Made by a program: the position numbers and the translations under genes. The notes below the pieces were generated by a model. It did no database searches. It was not told the origin of the DNA and was given only the letters and a program-made list of their open reading frames with translations. Of a DNA stretch of 44,058 nucleotides, positions 8,501 through 15,286 are shown in pieces (the first letter of the stretch is position 1; each line of letters begins with the position of its first letter). This DNA comes from Secundilactobacillus malefermentans DSM 5705 = KCTC 3548 (GTDB taxonomy: Bacteria > Bacillota > Bacilli > Lactobacillales > Lactobacillaceae). The stretch is taken from NCBI RefSeq assembly GCF_001436395.1, contig NZ_AZGJ01000016.1, positions 1 to 44,058 of the forward strand, in the 5' to 3' direction.

Positions 8501-10341
8501 ATTTAGTAGATGGTGAGCCAGATCTTTCCAGCTATGTGACTGCTGATCAAGTTACAGATTGGAGTGCGGTGCGTTCAATCGTATTCAAAGTTAGCTCACT
8601 GCCAGCATCAGCAACAACTGGTAGAATCGCAATTGAAGGGACAACGGATAATTTTGCCGTTAATACACCAGAGCCAACCCAAATTGGATATCTTGAAACG
8701 GGCTTCTCTGCTGATAACTATAATTATTCCTACGCTGATCCTTCTCAAAACGCCTCGATTACAATCAGAAATTATGTAACACCAAGTGCTGAATTAAATA
8801 GTCAATCATTTGCCTATGATGGGACAACCAAGGCCAGTGATGAAGATGATTTAACAGCCACAATTTCATTTTCAGATGGTAGACCACAGGCTGTGGTTAG
8901 CCTGAATAAGGAAGATGTCACCTTTGCAAAAGATGGTACTGCAGTTGGCTCATATGATTACTCGCTGAGTTCAACTGGGGTAACCAAGATTGAAAACACA
9001 ATTGGGATGACGATTAATACAAGTGGCGTCTTGGGTGCGGTCATCATCACACCAATCAAGACAACGGTTACTTTGAATGACGGTGGATTTAATTTTGATG
9101 GTAAGACCTTTGCTAGTGAAGCTACAGGTTTAACAGCAACGGTAACACTACCAGATGGTACGAAGTCAATGTCTCTCACGACAGCTGATATTACGGTTAC
9201 TGGTGACGGAACTGCAGTTGGACCATATACCTATACGCTAAGTGATGCTGGTTTAGCAAAGTTAAAAGCGTTGCTTAACGACTCAAATTACCAACTCGAT
9301 GCGATTGATGCAAAGGGGACTATTACGATTGCCCCTTCCACCTTGGAAGTAACGTTAACAGGGAAAGAAACCGAAATATTCAATGGTACGACTCAATCAC
9401 CACAATCAAGTAACTATCAGGTAACTTTGCCTGATGGAACGACGCTGAAGCTGGAAGATTCAGATATTGAGTTAGCCAGTGCCAGTGATGGATTACATCC
9501 AGGTACTTATGAAGTTGTCTTGTCACAAAAAGGACGAAACAAGGTTCAGGAAGCACTTTCCGATGCATCTAGTGTTATCTACAAACAAGATGCAACTTTA
9601 TCAATTACGCCGGCTAAAGCAAGTGAGGTTCTTGTCAATAGTGCAACTATTGCATATGGAACGCCAACGCCAACGTTTACCAGTTCATTTGGCAAAGGAT
9701 TGGATGCCGTACCGCTAACAAATAGTGACTATGAATTCTATGATGTAACTGGTCAATTATTAAGTGGAATTCCCACTGCAGTAGGTGTTTACACGGTTAA
9801 ATTAAATCAAGCAGCTCAGGACCGGACTGCAGCTGCAAATATTGACTATAGTTTTAGTAATCTGACATTTGTATCCGGTATGTTCACTATTTTGCCGACT
9901 GATCCTACCGAACCCGGTGGCGGTGGTGAAACTACTGAACCTGGAACACCAACGATTCCTGAGAATCCAACGACTCCCGAGAATCCAACAACTCCCGAGA
10001 ATCCAACGACTCCTGAGAATCCAAGTGTTCCCGGAAACCCAGAAAATCCTGTTAAACCAGGAGATGGGGGATTGGGCGGCAATTCAGGTCAAGGTGGCTC
10101 GAATGAACCAAATTCTCAAAAACCTGGGAATCAGAATCCTGATGTTACTGGTCAAAAGGTAAGTGCTGGACAAGCTGACTTAATGACTACTAACACTAAG
10201 CAATCAGTAGGCAATCAATCACAGGCCGAAAAGTTGCCACAAACGTCTGAAAGAAGCGAGAATCCATTTGTCCTACTTGGATTAAGTTTGATGAGTGTTC
10301 TTGGACTCTTAGGACTTGCAAGACGTAAAAAGCAAGAATAG
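5551..10341 (+). CDS. Giant LPXTG wall-anchored adhesin with MBG-like repeats
   Basis: A 1596-residue surface protein. The N-terminus has the KxYKxGKxW-type signal (KMYKVGRRWVFAG) with likely cleavage after residue 49 (ANA/S). Residues 50-180 are Ser/Thr/Asn-rich stalk with four ESN units. Residues about 200-1070 are Thr/Ser/Asp-rich beta-type sequence with no family I recognise. Four MBG-like units of 80-95 residues follow at about 1075-1168, 1168-1262, 1263-1353 and 1354-1447, with TLPDGT and GTAVG motifs recurring in part of them. A proline-rich wall spacer with TPENPT repeats leads to the sortase signal: LPQTS at 1562-1566, hydrophobic helix and RRKKQE tail. It should be exported by Sec, linked to peptidoglycan by sortase A and act in adhesion or biofilm. 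A strong terminator makes it monocistronic. Confidence 0.92.
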   Translation: MRRNNLIRAEEDTKEHYKMYKVGRRWVFAGMTIITFGSALLMGQVTANASDEQSTESTDATTATSTQSSNSQNKQVTLSNSSSSTSESGDSSESESEVSASPTSQTNSSSEPTSKKADLETNQGTTGTDTVATNNGSSIDSKTKSNNENESNESNESNESSEVTPNKEKTTTPKLDATIKKSQLRKSTRMGLSDATIAKLNESVNDSLVDSTNVTRAATNSGITMAAADSSFTLSSDKIGYGSDGNGIKVTFTFSGNKGDIYEILIPADTAAYSLQSVPVMPSTMGTTTTTKNADGSMLITNTLLTSASYSQVLKLNQINNYQGQAAPMDEIGTTIKTITTTKNGVIQSEASFTQTITPNADISDPVRTNPSSTAINNLLPSTDYVYEVDMNEADGVLNNDYTSNRVNSAANYGGTTVTIPVPASFKLNVDLTSSLNSLTSGDGTTITQPDGEGGDIIITVAPGKGSQNFNGLPAYKIAGSYDLEQTDQPQTLTANGNVKMTQVINANGDVLTAESKNPWTETILSVGNDDGTPTDSTAKLVAYGNSSVADTKLLLDTDESNNPDYLNSFGFTTSTAAGIRDAQITINIPDGLDATSFKVPDGGASTVAYLEGTTSYGYSVVLADGTTETGIVQAGGTVTPKSNSAIRTIVLTPNYLAPGATTGTTTSQRIIVYGKLSDEYDNGNPVQSGDELKSSISLSSKNAGIVSTDDTSSVTQTVITPADTVAKATGYVHQTNKAAGATSAGLVSLAMSGNTNQTANSIYEPIYYFVLPASTTVSSMTNVPDGGVISESVANDGREVVKVDYTGTGQSISTQETYLISIELDNNSDALPGSYPTTMYVTSPVTQLQNKTAVIDTSLTDGDDKAVLMGNGQWLIENVTAVFGSTFAKGNEDVIPVMSGESLRNGDPTLTFYDSITNTNASPATNLISVVNLPTVGDAAGSEYTFKMSGAVNLPTTYQTADGTVEMTDGQTLTAMYSTQLADLVDGEPDLSSYVTADQVTDWSAVRSIVFKVSSLPASATTGRIAIEGTTDNFAVNTPEPTQIGYLETGFSADNYNYSYADPSQNASITIRNYVTPSAELNSQSFAYDGTTKASDEDDLTATISFSDGRPQAVVSLNKEDVTFAKDGTAVGSYDYSLSSTGVTKIENTIGMTINTSGVLGAVIITPIKTTVTLNDGGFNFDGKTFASEATGLTATVTLPDGTKSMSLTTADITVTGDGTAVGPYTYTLSDAGLAKLKALLNDSNYQLDAIDAKGTITIAPSTLEVTLTGKETEIFNGTTQSPQSSNYQVTLPDGTTLKLEDSDIELASASDGLHPGTYEVVLSQKGRNKVQEALSDASSVIYKQDATLSITPAKASEVLVNSATIAYGTPTPTFTSSFGKGLDAVPLTNSDYEFYDVTGQLLSGIPTAVGVYTVKLNQAAQDRTAAANIDYSFSNLTFVSGMFTILPTDPTEPGGGGETTEPGTPTIPENPTTPENPTTPENPTTPENPSVPGNPENPVKPGDGGLGGNSGQGGSNEPNSQKPGNQNPDVTGQKVSAGQADLMTTNTKQSVGNQSQAEKLPQTSERSENPFVLLGLSLMSVLGLLGLARRKKQE
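5995..6029 (+). repeat. Nine-base tandem repeat in the adhesin stalk
   Basis: Four nearly identical AATGAGTCT units encode the NES/ESN motif. Unit gain or loss keeps the frame, so it would change stalk length without breaking the protein. Confidence 0.8.
9952..10023 (+). repeat. 18-base tandem repeat in the wall-spanning region
   Basis: Four 18-base units of the type ACGACTCCCGAGAATCCA encode TTPENP hexapeptides, followed by a diverged fifth. This is a Pro-rich cell-wall spacer. It is in frame, so slippage would alter length only. Confidence 0.85.
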
Positions 10342-10355
10342 GAATAAGTGATAAA

Positions 10356-10388
10356 GGAAGATAGCGAAAACGCTATCTTCCTTTTTTT
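10356..10388 (+). terminator. Strong terminator of the adhesin gene
   Basis: GGAAGATAGCG and CGCTATCTTCC pair perfectly around AAAA and are followed by seven T. Confidence 0.95.
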
Positions 10389-10409
10389 CTAAAAAGTCAG
10401 CACAAATCC

Positions 10410-10437
10410 TTGACCCTAAGCTTGAAAAGAATACAAT
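10410..10437 (+). promoter_or_regulatory. Promoter of the heterodimeric ABC exporter operon
   Basis: TTGACC (10410-10415) and TACAAT (10432-10437) are 16 bases apart. The -10 is overlapped by the palindrome described at 10435-10456. Confidence 0.7.
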
Positions 10438-10456
10438 AGTTAGCATGCTAATTATT
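10435..10456 (+). promoter_or_regulatory. Palindromic operator, probable MarR binding site
   Basis: The core TTAGCATGCTAA (10440-10451) is a perfect palindrome. The symmetry extends five bases each side with one mismatch, giving a 22-base site over the end of the -10 and the transcription start. The third gene of the operon encodes a MarR-type repressor, and such proteins bind palindromes of this size. The pairing of site and protein is inference. Confidence 0.65.
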
Positions 10457-10491
10457 GATGGATTTGAAAATAACAACTGGGAGATGAACCA

Positions 10492-12255
10492 ATGTTTAAA
10501 ATATTGAAACGACTAACTGGTAAAGATTATGCTTATATCGGAATCAGTACGTTGTTTATCGCGTTACAGGTTTGGCTGGAATTGGAAATTCCGGGCTATA
10601 TGACCAAGATTACTAGAGCACTTGAAACACCAGGAACCACTACTGGAGACATCTTGGATCCAGGAAGTAAAATGATTCTCTATGCTGTTTTGAGTTTGTT
10701 TTCTTCTATTATAGTGGGTTATTTTGCTGCTCGTGTGGCCGGTGGCTTTGCTGCTAGGTTACGAAAAGAACTGTATGACCAAGTCTTGGACTACTCAACC
10801 CAGGACATCACGCAGTTTTCTGTACCGAGTCTATTAACTCGGTCAACCAATGATATTACGCAATTACAAATGTTTATTGCGATTGGGATGCAAGTGATGA
10901 TTAAAGCACCAATTACGGCGGTTTGGGCAATGACTAAGATTGCCGGCAAAGGTTGGCAGTGGTCAACAGCTACCGCAGTTGCAGTTGTCGCTTTGATTGT
11001 CATGTTGGCCGTCATCTTGACGTTGGTCCAACCTCGATTCAAAATTGTTCAACGGTTAACTGACCGTTTGAACTTGGTGACCCGTGAAAACTTGAACGGA
11101 ATTCGAGTTGTTCACGCGTATAACGCTGAAAAATTTCAAAATGATAAATTTGATAAAGCTAATAATGATTTAACGGATACCAACATGTTTGCCTTACGTG
11201 CGTTGGCGCTAATGAACCCCGGAATGTCACTTATTTCAAGTGGCTTAACTTTGGCTGTTTACGCCATCGGAGCGTACTTAATTGATGCTGCTTCAGGGAT
11301 GCAAAAGTTAACCTATTTCAGTAATATGATTGTGTTCTCTTCATATGCAATGCAAATTATATTCTCATTCTTGATGCTTTCGTTTGTGTTCGTCATTATG
11401 CCTCGTGTAACTGTTTCTGCAGGCCGAATTAACGAAGTGTTGGCTGTTGCGCCAAGTATCAAATATCCCGCAACAAAACCAGTTGAAAAAGAAGCCAACG
11501 GAATTATTGAATTTAAGGATGTTAGTTTTCATTTTAGCGATGCAGAAGAAGCCGCAGTTAAACACTTAACTTTCAAAACTAAGCCTGGACAAACTCTTGC
11601 ACTTATTGGATCAACCGGTAGTGGAAAGAGTACGGTTCTTAACTTGATTGCCCGACGTTATGAAGTTTCAGAGGGACAAGTATTGATCGATGGTGTTGAT
11701 GTTAGCGACTATCCTGAATCGGATTTGAACGACAAAATTGGCTATGCACCACAAAAAGCAGTGCTATTTAGTGGTGATATTCGGTCAAATATTGATTTTG
11801 GAACGAGTACAAATAAATCCGATAAGCTTTCCGATGATGAAATCAAAGATGCTTTGGATACTGCACAGGCACTGGACTTTGTTGAAAGAAAACATGATCA
11901 GCTGGATGCAAACGTTGCCCAACATGGGGATAACTTCTCTGGTGGTCAAAAGCAGCGTTTGGCAATTGCCCGTGCCGTTGCCCGCAAACCAGAAATATTG
12001 ATGTTCGATGATTCATTTTCAGCACTGGATTACGCAACGGATCGGAAGTTACGTGAGACATTAAATAAAAAGAATCATGAAACGACAAAGGTTATTGTTG
12101 CACAGCGAATCAGTACGATTATGGATGCTGATCAAATTATCGTTCTCGATAACGGAAATGTCGCTGGAATTGGAACCCATGACGAATTATTGAAAGATAA
12201 CAAGGTTTACCAAGAAATTGCGTACTCACAACTTTCAAAGGAGGAGCTTGCCTAA
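10492..12255 (+). CDS. ABC exporter half-transporter with degenerate ATP site (LmrC/BmrC type)
   Basis: A 587-residue fusion of a six-helix membrane domain (about 1-320) and an ATPase domain (about 340-587). Walker A is GSTGSGKS (373-380) and the signature FSGGQKQR (482-489). Walker B ends FDD (505-507), with Asp where the catalytic Glu should be. This marks it as the half that carries the inactive site of a heterodimeric exporter, as in LmrCD, BmrCD and TM287/288. Its canonical signature completes the active site on the partner encoded next. The start is ATG 10492. The stop overlaps the next ATG by one base. Substrate is probably a hydrophobic drug or envelope-active compound, unproven. Confidence 0.9.
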   Translation: MFKILKRLTGKDYAYIGISTLFIALQVWLELEIPGYMTKITRALETPGTTTGDILDPGSKMILYAVLSLFSSIIVGYFAARVAGGFAARLRKELYDQVLDYSTQDITQFSVPSLLTRSTNDITQLQMFIAIGMQVMIKAPITAVWAMTKIAGKGWQWSTATAVAVVALIVMLAVILTLVQPRFKIVQRLTDRLNLVTRENLNGIRVVHAYNAEKFQNDKFDKANNDLTDTNMFALRALALMNPGMSLISSGLTLAVYAIGAYLIDAASGMQKLTYFSNMIVFSSYAMQIIFSFLMLSFVFVIMPRVTVSAGRINEVLAVAPSIKYPATKPVEKEANGIIEFKDVSFHFSDAEEAAVKHLTFKTKPGQTLALIGSTGSGKSTVLNLIARRYEVSEGQVLIDGVDVSDYPESDLNDKIGYAPQKAVLFSGDIRSNIDFGTSTNKSDKLSDDEIKDALDTAQALDFVERKHDQLDANVAQHGDNFSGGQKQRLAIARAVARKPEILMFDDSFSALDYATDRKLRETLNKKNHETTKVIVAQRISTIMDADQIIVLDNGNVAGIGTHDELLKDNKVYQEIAYSQLSKEELA

Positions 12256-14009
12256 TGGAAAAACAGACTAAAAACTTTGGCGAAGTGATGAAGAGCTACA
12301 TTAAGCCATACAGCTCCACTTTGATTTTTGCGCTAATATTTGCAATTTTAGGAAACATTCCAACCATTATCGGACCTAATCGATTGAGTAAAGTAACCAA
12401 TCTGATTACCGCAGGGTTGCGAGGAAAAATTGATCTAAAACAGATTACGAGTATCGTCATTTTCCTAGCAGTCATTTACGTAATTGGAGCAGCGTTCTCG
12501 TATGCGCAAGGGTTCATAATGGCAACTGGGACTCAGAAATTCACGAAAGACTTACGTGAAAAGATTAGTTTAAAGATTAATAAGTTGCCTTTATCCTACT
12601 TTGATAAGCATGACGAAGGGGATACCTTAAGTCGAATTACCAATGACTTGGATACCTTTGGCCAAGCAATTAACCAAAGTTTAGGCGCCCTGATTTCTTC
12701 AGTTGTGCTCTTAGTTGGAACGATTGCCATGATGATTTATACCAACTGGATTTTGAGTTTAACGGCGATTGTGTCGTCGCTACTTGGTTTTGCAATCACC
12801 ATTTTCCTTTTGGCGCACTCGCAGAAATACTTTGCTGCTCAACAGAACCGTTTGGCAGACGTATCTGGTTACGTTGAGGAAATTTATACTGGCCATGAAG
12901 TTGTTAAAACTTACAATAATACAAACCGAGTTAAGAAGCGGTTTAATTTATTAAATGGTCAATTGTTTGATGCCGTTTGGAAAGCACAATTTATTTCAGG
13001 AATCATGCAACCACTGATGGGCTTCATTGGTAACTTTGGCTACGTCATGGTCAGTGTGGTTGGATCAGTTCTTGTCCTAAATGGGCATATTTCGATTGGT
13101 GTCGTTGTTGCCTTCATGATTTACGTGCGAATCTTTACTCAGCCACTTTCCCAAATTACCCAGGCATTTGCTAGTTTGCAGACAGCTCAAGCTGTTCTCA
13201 AACGAGTGCTTGAATTTGTTACAGAGGATGAGGCAGATGATCGTGAAGATGTCACACCACTTCCTGAAAAGGTACAAGGGAAGATTGACTTCGACCACGT
13301 TTCGTTTGGTTACAATGAGCGAACAACGGTCATAAAAGACTTTAGCGCCCACGTTAAACCTGGACAAAAGGTGGCCATTGTTGGGCCAACTGGTTCTGGA
13401 AAGACAACCTTAATTAGTGTGTTGATGAACTTCTACAACTTTGATAAGGGAACCATCAAGATTGACGATGTAGATGTTAAGCAGCTTTCAAGTGGGTCAA
13501 TCCGAAATCAATTTGATATGGTTTTACAAGATACTTGGTTATTTGAAGATACCATCATGAATAACCTGAAGTATAACGGTGAGAACATATCCGACGAACA
13601 GGTGATTGATGCTGCGAAAGCAGTTGGGGTTGACCACTTTATTCGAACGTTGCCTAAGGGCTACGACACCATTTTGGATGATACGGTTACCTTATCCGTT
13701 GGACAGAAGCAATTGATGACGATTGCCCGCGCATTAGTTCGAAACCGACCAATTTTGATTTTGGATGAAGCAACGAGTTCAGTCGATACACGAACTGAAG
13801 AGCAACTCCAAAAGGCAATGGATCTTTTGACAAAGGGTCGGACTTCTCTTGTCATTGCGCATAGACTCTCAACCATTAAGAATGCCGATAACATATTGGT
13901 TCTTAAGAGTGGAGAAATTATTGAGTCCGGAACTCATGACGAGTTAATGGATGCAAATGGCTTCTACGCGAACATGTACAACAGTCAATTTGAAAGTTTG
14001 ACTGCCTAG
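12255..14009 (+). CDS. ABC exporter half-transporter with catalytic Walker B (LmrD/BmrD type)
   Basis: A 584-residue membrane-ATPase fusion, partner of the preceding protein. Walker A is GPTGSGKTT (377-385), Walker B ILILDEA with the catalytic Glu at about 505, and the switch region is IAHRLST. Its signature reads LSVGQKQ (about 480) instead of LSGGQ, which lies over the partner's Walker A and completes the degenerate site. The pair therefore has one consensus and one non-hydrolysing site. Start ATG 12255 lies in TAATG with a strong AAGGAGGAG eight bases upstream, so the two are translated together, fitting a 1:1 complex. Confidence 0.92.
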   Translation: MEKQTKNFGEVMKSYIKPYSSTLIFALIFAILGNIPTIIGPNRLSKVTNLITAGLRGKIDLKQITSIVIFLAVIYVIGAAFSYAQGFIMATGTQKFTKDLREKISLKINKLPLSYFDKHDEGDTLSRITNDLDTFGQAINQSLGALISSVVLLVGTIAMMIYTNWILSLTAIVSSLLGFAITIFLLAHSQKYFAAQQNRLADVSGYVEEIYTGHEVVKTYNNTNRVKKRFNLLNGQLFDAVWKAQFISGIMQPLMGFIGNFGYVMVSVVGSVLVLNGHISIGVVVAFMIYVRIFTQPLSQITQAFASLQTAQAVLKRVLEFVTEDEADDREDVTPLPEKVQGKIDFDHVSFGYNERTTVIKDFSAHVKPGQKVAIVGPTGSGKTTLISVLMNFYNFDKGTIKIDDVDVKQLSSGSIRNQFDMVLQDTWLFEDTIMNNLKYNGENISDEQVIDAAKAVGVDHFIRTLPKGYDTILDDTVTLSVGQKQLMTIARALVRNRPILILDEATSSVDTRTEEQLQKAMDLLTKGRTSLVIAHRLSTIKNADNILVLKSGEIIESGTHDELMDANGFYANMYNSQFESLTA

Positions 14010-14020
14010 GGAGGGACGCT

Positions 14021-14470
14021 ATGTTAAATGAGTTAATAGGCCCTAAACTAAAGGCGGTTAACACGTTATTTGAAAAAGCCTTGTCAAAGCGAATTGATAA
14101 GACCAATAGCCCTAAGCGACTAACGGGTGGCCAAATGAGCGTAATTGCTTACCTTTATGACAATCCGGATGACGTTATCTATCAACGAGATTTAGAGAAA
14201 ATCTTTAATCTAAGTCGGCCAACGATCAATGGCATTATTAAGCGTTTAAGCGAAAACGGGTCGATTGAAATCGTCCCTGATGAAAAGGATAAAAGATATA
14301 AACGCATTATGCTTTCAAAAGAAGCCTTGGACGCCATGATCAAGTATCGACCAGCTTTTGAGCAAGAAGTTAAACAGGTTGAAAACGAGATGACTCAGGG
14401 ATTGGATGAAAAACAGGTGCAAGACCTGAAGCATCTACTTGATGTTTGTCGTGATAATTTAAAAGGGTAA
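14021..14470 (+). CDS. MarR-family transcriptional regulator
   Basis: A 149-residue winged-helix regulator. The recognition helix region is about residues 53-72 (RDLEKIFNLSRPTINGIIKR), followed by a basic wing (PDEKDKRYKRIMLS) and a C-terminal dimerisation helix. The GGGAGGG site and ATG follow the exporter gene by 11 bases, so it is the last gene of that operon. The 22-base palindrome over the operon promoter is its likely operator, giving autoregulated, ligand-relieved control of the exporter. The inducing ligand is unknown. Confidence 0.88.
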   Translation: MLNELIGPKLKAVNTLFEKALSKRIDKTNSPKRLTGGQMSVIAYLYDNPDDVIYQRDLEKIFNLSRPTINGIIKRLSENGSIEIVPDEKDKRYKRIMLSKEALDAMIKYRPAFEQEVKQVENEMTQGLDEKQVQDLKHLLDVCRDNLKG

Positions 14471-14473
14471 ACT

Positions 14474-14511
14474 AACTGACTCTGGATGAAAATCCGGAGT
14501 CAGTTTTTTAT
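14474..14511 (+). terminator. Terminator of the ABC exporter/MarR operon
   Basis: AACTGACTCTGGAT and ATCCGGAGTCAGTT pair around GAAA with a single mismatch, followed by a T-run. Confidence 0.9.
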
Positions 14512-14540
14512 TTTTTAAGGTGAGTGTGGGATGGTATGAA

Positions 14541-14549
14541 TGCTATACT
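14541..14549 (+). promoter_or_regulatory. Extended -10 promoter of the second ABC operon
   Basis: TGC followed by TATACT (14544-14549), 27 bases before the ATG at 14576. The -35 region is poor. Confidence 0.45.
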
Positions 14550-14575
14550 TACAAGAGCAAAGGTGGTTAATTAAT

Positions 14576-15277
14576 ATGGCATTTATCCAATTAAAGAACG
14601 AAACAAAACGGTTTAAACAAGAAAGTACAGCTATCATTGCTAACGATAAGATTAGCTTTGATATTGACGAAGGCGAATTGGTCATTATTTTAGGTGAATC
14701 AGGAGCCGGTAAGTCAACGGTGTTAAACATGTTGGGTGGCATGGATCAGCCAACGGAAGGTTCCATTGTGGTGGATGGCGAGAACATCGCAACCTACTCA
14801 GAGAAACAACTAACGGGTTATCGACGGAATAAAGTGGGATTTGTTTTTCAATTTTACAACCTAGTCCCTAATTTAACTGCAAAGGAAAACGTTGAATTAG
14901 CGAGCCAAGTTGCCCCAGATGCGTTAGATGTTTCCGAAACTTTGGATCACGTCGGGTTAAGCAAACGAATGGACAATTTTCCAGCTCAACTCTCTGGTGG
15001 CGAGCAACAGCGGGTCGCGATTGCGCGCGCATTAGCTAAAAATCCAAAGCTTCTTTTATGCGATGAGCCAACTGGTGCATTGGATTACCACACGGGAAAA
15101 CAAATATTGAAGTTGCTGCAGGATACCGCGCGAAAATCTAAAATGACGGTGCTCATTGTGACTCATAACTCGATGATTGCCCCGATGGCTGACAAAGTCA
15201 TTCAGTTGAAGGATGCAAAGGTCACCTCAATTGAAACGAATGCCAAGCCTACGCCAGTCGAAGATATTGAGTGGTAG
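14576..15277 (+). CDS. ABC transporter ATP-binding protein, MacB/Vex2 type
   Basis: A 233-residue ATPase with Walker [10 protein letters not shown] (40-48), the Q-loop FQFYNLVP, signature LSGGEQQR, Walker [13 protein letters not shown] and switch VTHN, all intact. The [14 protein letters not shown] and TGALD sequences are typical of LolD/MacB/SalX-type ATPases that drive FtsX permeases. The ATG at 14576 is preferred because AAAGGTGG lies nine bases before it; an earlier in-frame start at 14540 would place the -10 in the coding region. The permease follows at once. Confidence 0.92.
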   Translation: MAFIQLKNETKRFKQESTAIIANDKISFDIDEGELVIILGESGAGKSTVLNMLGGMDQPTEGSIVVDGENIATYSEKQLTGYRRNKVGFVFQFYNLVPNLTAKENVELASQVAPDALDVSETLDHVGLSKRMDNFPAQLSGGEQQRVAIARALAKNPKLLLCDEPTGALDYHTGKQILKLLQDTARKSKMTVLIVTHNSMIAPMADKVIQLKDAKVTSIETNAKPTPVEDIEW

Positions 15278-15286
15278 GTGAAAGAA

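Noticed and set aside
9952-10023. Regular 18-base repeats that could suggest a CRISPR or minisatellite
   Set aside because: The units are directly adjacent without spacers and encode TTPENP wall repeats in frame.
9846-10082. Antisense open frame opposite the Pro-rich repeats
   Set aside because: A shadow caused by the low-complexity repeats; no start signal.
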